Positions 63,701-64,000 of a DNA stretch of 64,000 bases are shown piece by piece. Each line of letters opens with the position of its first letter. Position 1 is the first letter of the stretch. The notes under the pieces are model-generated. The model made no database searches. It saw only the letters and a list, made by a program, of their open reading frames with translations, and had not been told where the DNA came from. The position numbers and the translations under genes are program-made. The DNA is from Echinicola rosea (GTDB lineage Bacteria > Bacteroidota > Bacteroidia > Cytophagales > Cyclobacteriaceae), in contig NZ_CP040106.1 of assembly GCF_005281475.1 (NCBI RefSeq), forward strand, positions 2,880,501 through 2,944,500, written 5' to 3'.

Positions 63701-64000
63701 ATGCTAACGCACAATCTTGGCTACCCGCGAATTGGTAGCAAAAGACAATTAAAAAAAGCCTGTGAGGCTTACTGGGCCGGTAAAATCCCGCTAAATGACC
63801 TTAAGAAAACTGCTGAGGAAATTCGGGAGACCAACTGGAAGTTGCAGCAGGAAGCGGGATTGGACCTGATTCCTTCAAATGATTTCTCTTTTTATGATCA
63901 GGTATTGGACATGGCATTTACAGTAGGGGCCATTCCCGAGCGGTACCATGAAATTCTCACCGAACAGAAAAAACCGGAAATTGACCTGTATTTTGCGATG
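63701..64000 (+). CDS. metE: Cobalamin-independent methionine synthase MetE (N-terminal part)
   Basis: The frame is open to the window end (100 codons). The start MLTHNLGYPRIGSKRQLKKACEAYWAGKI is the highly conserved MetE N-terminus (GxPRIGxxRExKxAxExYW). The enzyme transfers a methyl group from 5-methyltetrahydropteroyl-triglutamate to homocysteine. Control by the upstream B12 riboswitch fits the usual logic: off when B12 lets MetH act. Catalytic zinc residues lie outside the window. Confidence 0.95.
   Translation, partial: MLTHNLGYPRIGSKRQLKKACEAYWAGKIPLNDLKKTAEEIRETNWKLQQEAGLDLIPSNDFSFYDQVLDMAFTVGAIPERYHEILTEQKKPEIDLYFAM

Overview
The window is chromosomal DNA of a Bacteroidota bacterium, most likely a marine Cytophagales of the Cyclobacteriaceae (Echinicola, Algoriphagus or Cyclobacterium type). 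Evidence: a SusC/SusD pair, a TonB-receptor/DUF4249 pair, a type IX secretion plug-domain protein, a DUF3276 (PUR-alpha-like) protein, many lipoproteins, few Shine-Dalgarno sites, and several promoters with the Bacteroidota -7 box TAnnTTTG. The genus is inferred, not proven.

Layout. 0-20 kb is mostly housekeeping or conserved: a TetR-type C-terminus with an ABC1 kinase, a sorbosone-dehydrogenase-like lipoprotein, an ABC-F ATPase, a T9SS plug-domain protein, a Cas6-type endoribonuclease with no CRISPR array or other cas gene, the GTPase YchF, an AI-2E family permease, a strongly folded intergenic RNA candidate, DUF3276, ferredoxin divergent from acyl-CoA reductase, a short-chain fatty acid transporter, aconitase, and a hybrid histidine kinase. 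20-31 kb holds a TPR lipoprotein, a glutaredoxin-type arsenate reductase, a CDF metal exporter, a VOC protein divergent from a GlxA-type regulator, a TonB receptor with DUF4249, and an 890-residue MORN-like repeat protein.

31.4-48.2 kb is a mannose-glycan utilisation locus: SusC, SusD, a class I mannose-6-phosphate isomerase with a long N-terminal extension, a GH92 alpha-mannosidase with an extra N-terminal domain, an (alpha/alpha)6-type glycosidase, a ROK sugar kinase, an MFS sugar permease, a GntR/UTRA regulator and a second GH92. The proposed flow is glycan import by SusCD, periplasmic release of mannose by GH92 enzymes, uptake by the MFS permease, phosphorylation by the ROK kinase and isomerisation to fructose 6-phosphate. 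The same 13-bp palindromic sequence lies upstream of SusC and of the distal GH92 gene and is a good candidate operator for the GntR protein.

48.3-61.8 kb looks accessory: a frameshifted PAS gene, an arsenic operon (arsR, DUF6428, tyrosine-phosphatase-like arsenate reductase, acr3) with two similar candidate ArsR boxes, a kinase/DUF7793 pair, an IS4-family element with inverted repeats, two inverted copies of a roughly 230-bp intergenic repeat on either side of the arsenic block, several single genes, and a broken tyrosine recombinase next to tRNA-Pro. The window ends with an aldo/keto reductase and a cobalamin riboswitch in front of metE, which runs off the end.

All family calls come from reading the translated sequence; no database search was run.
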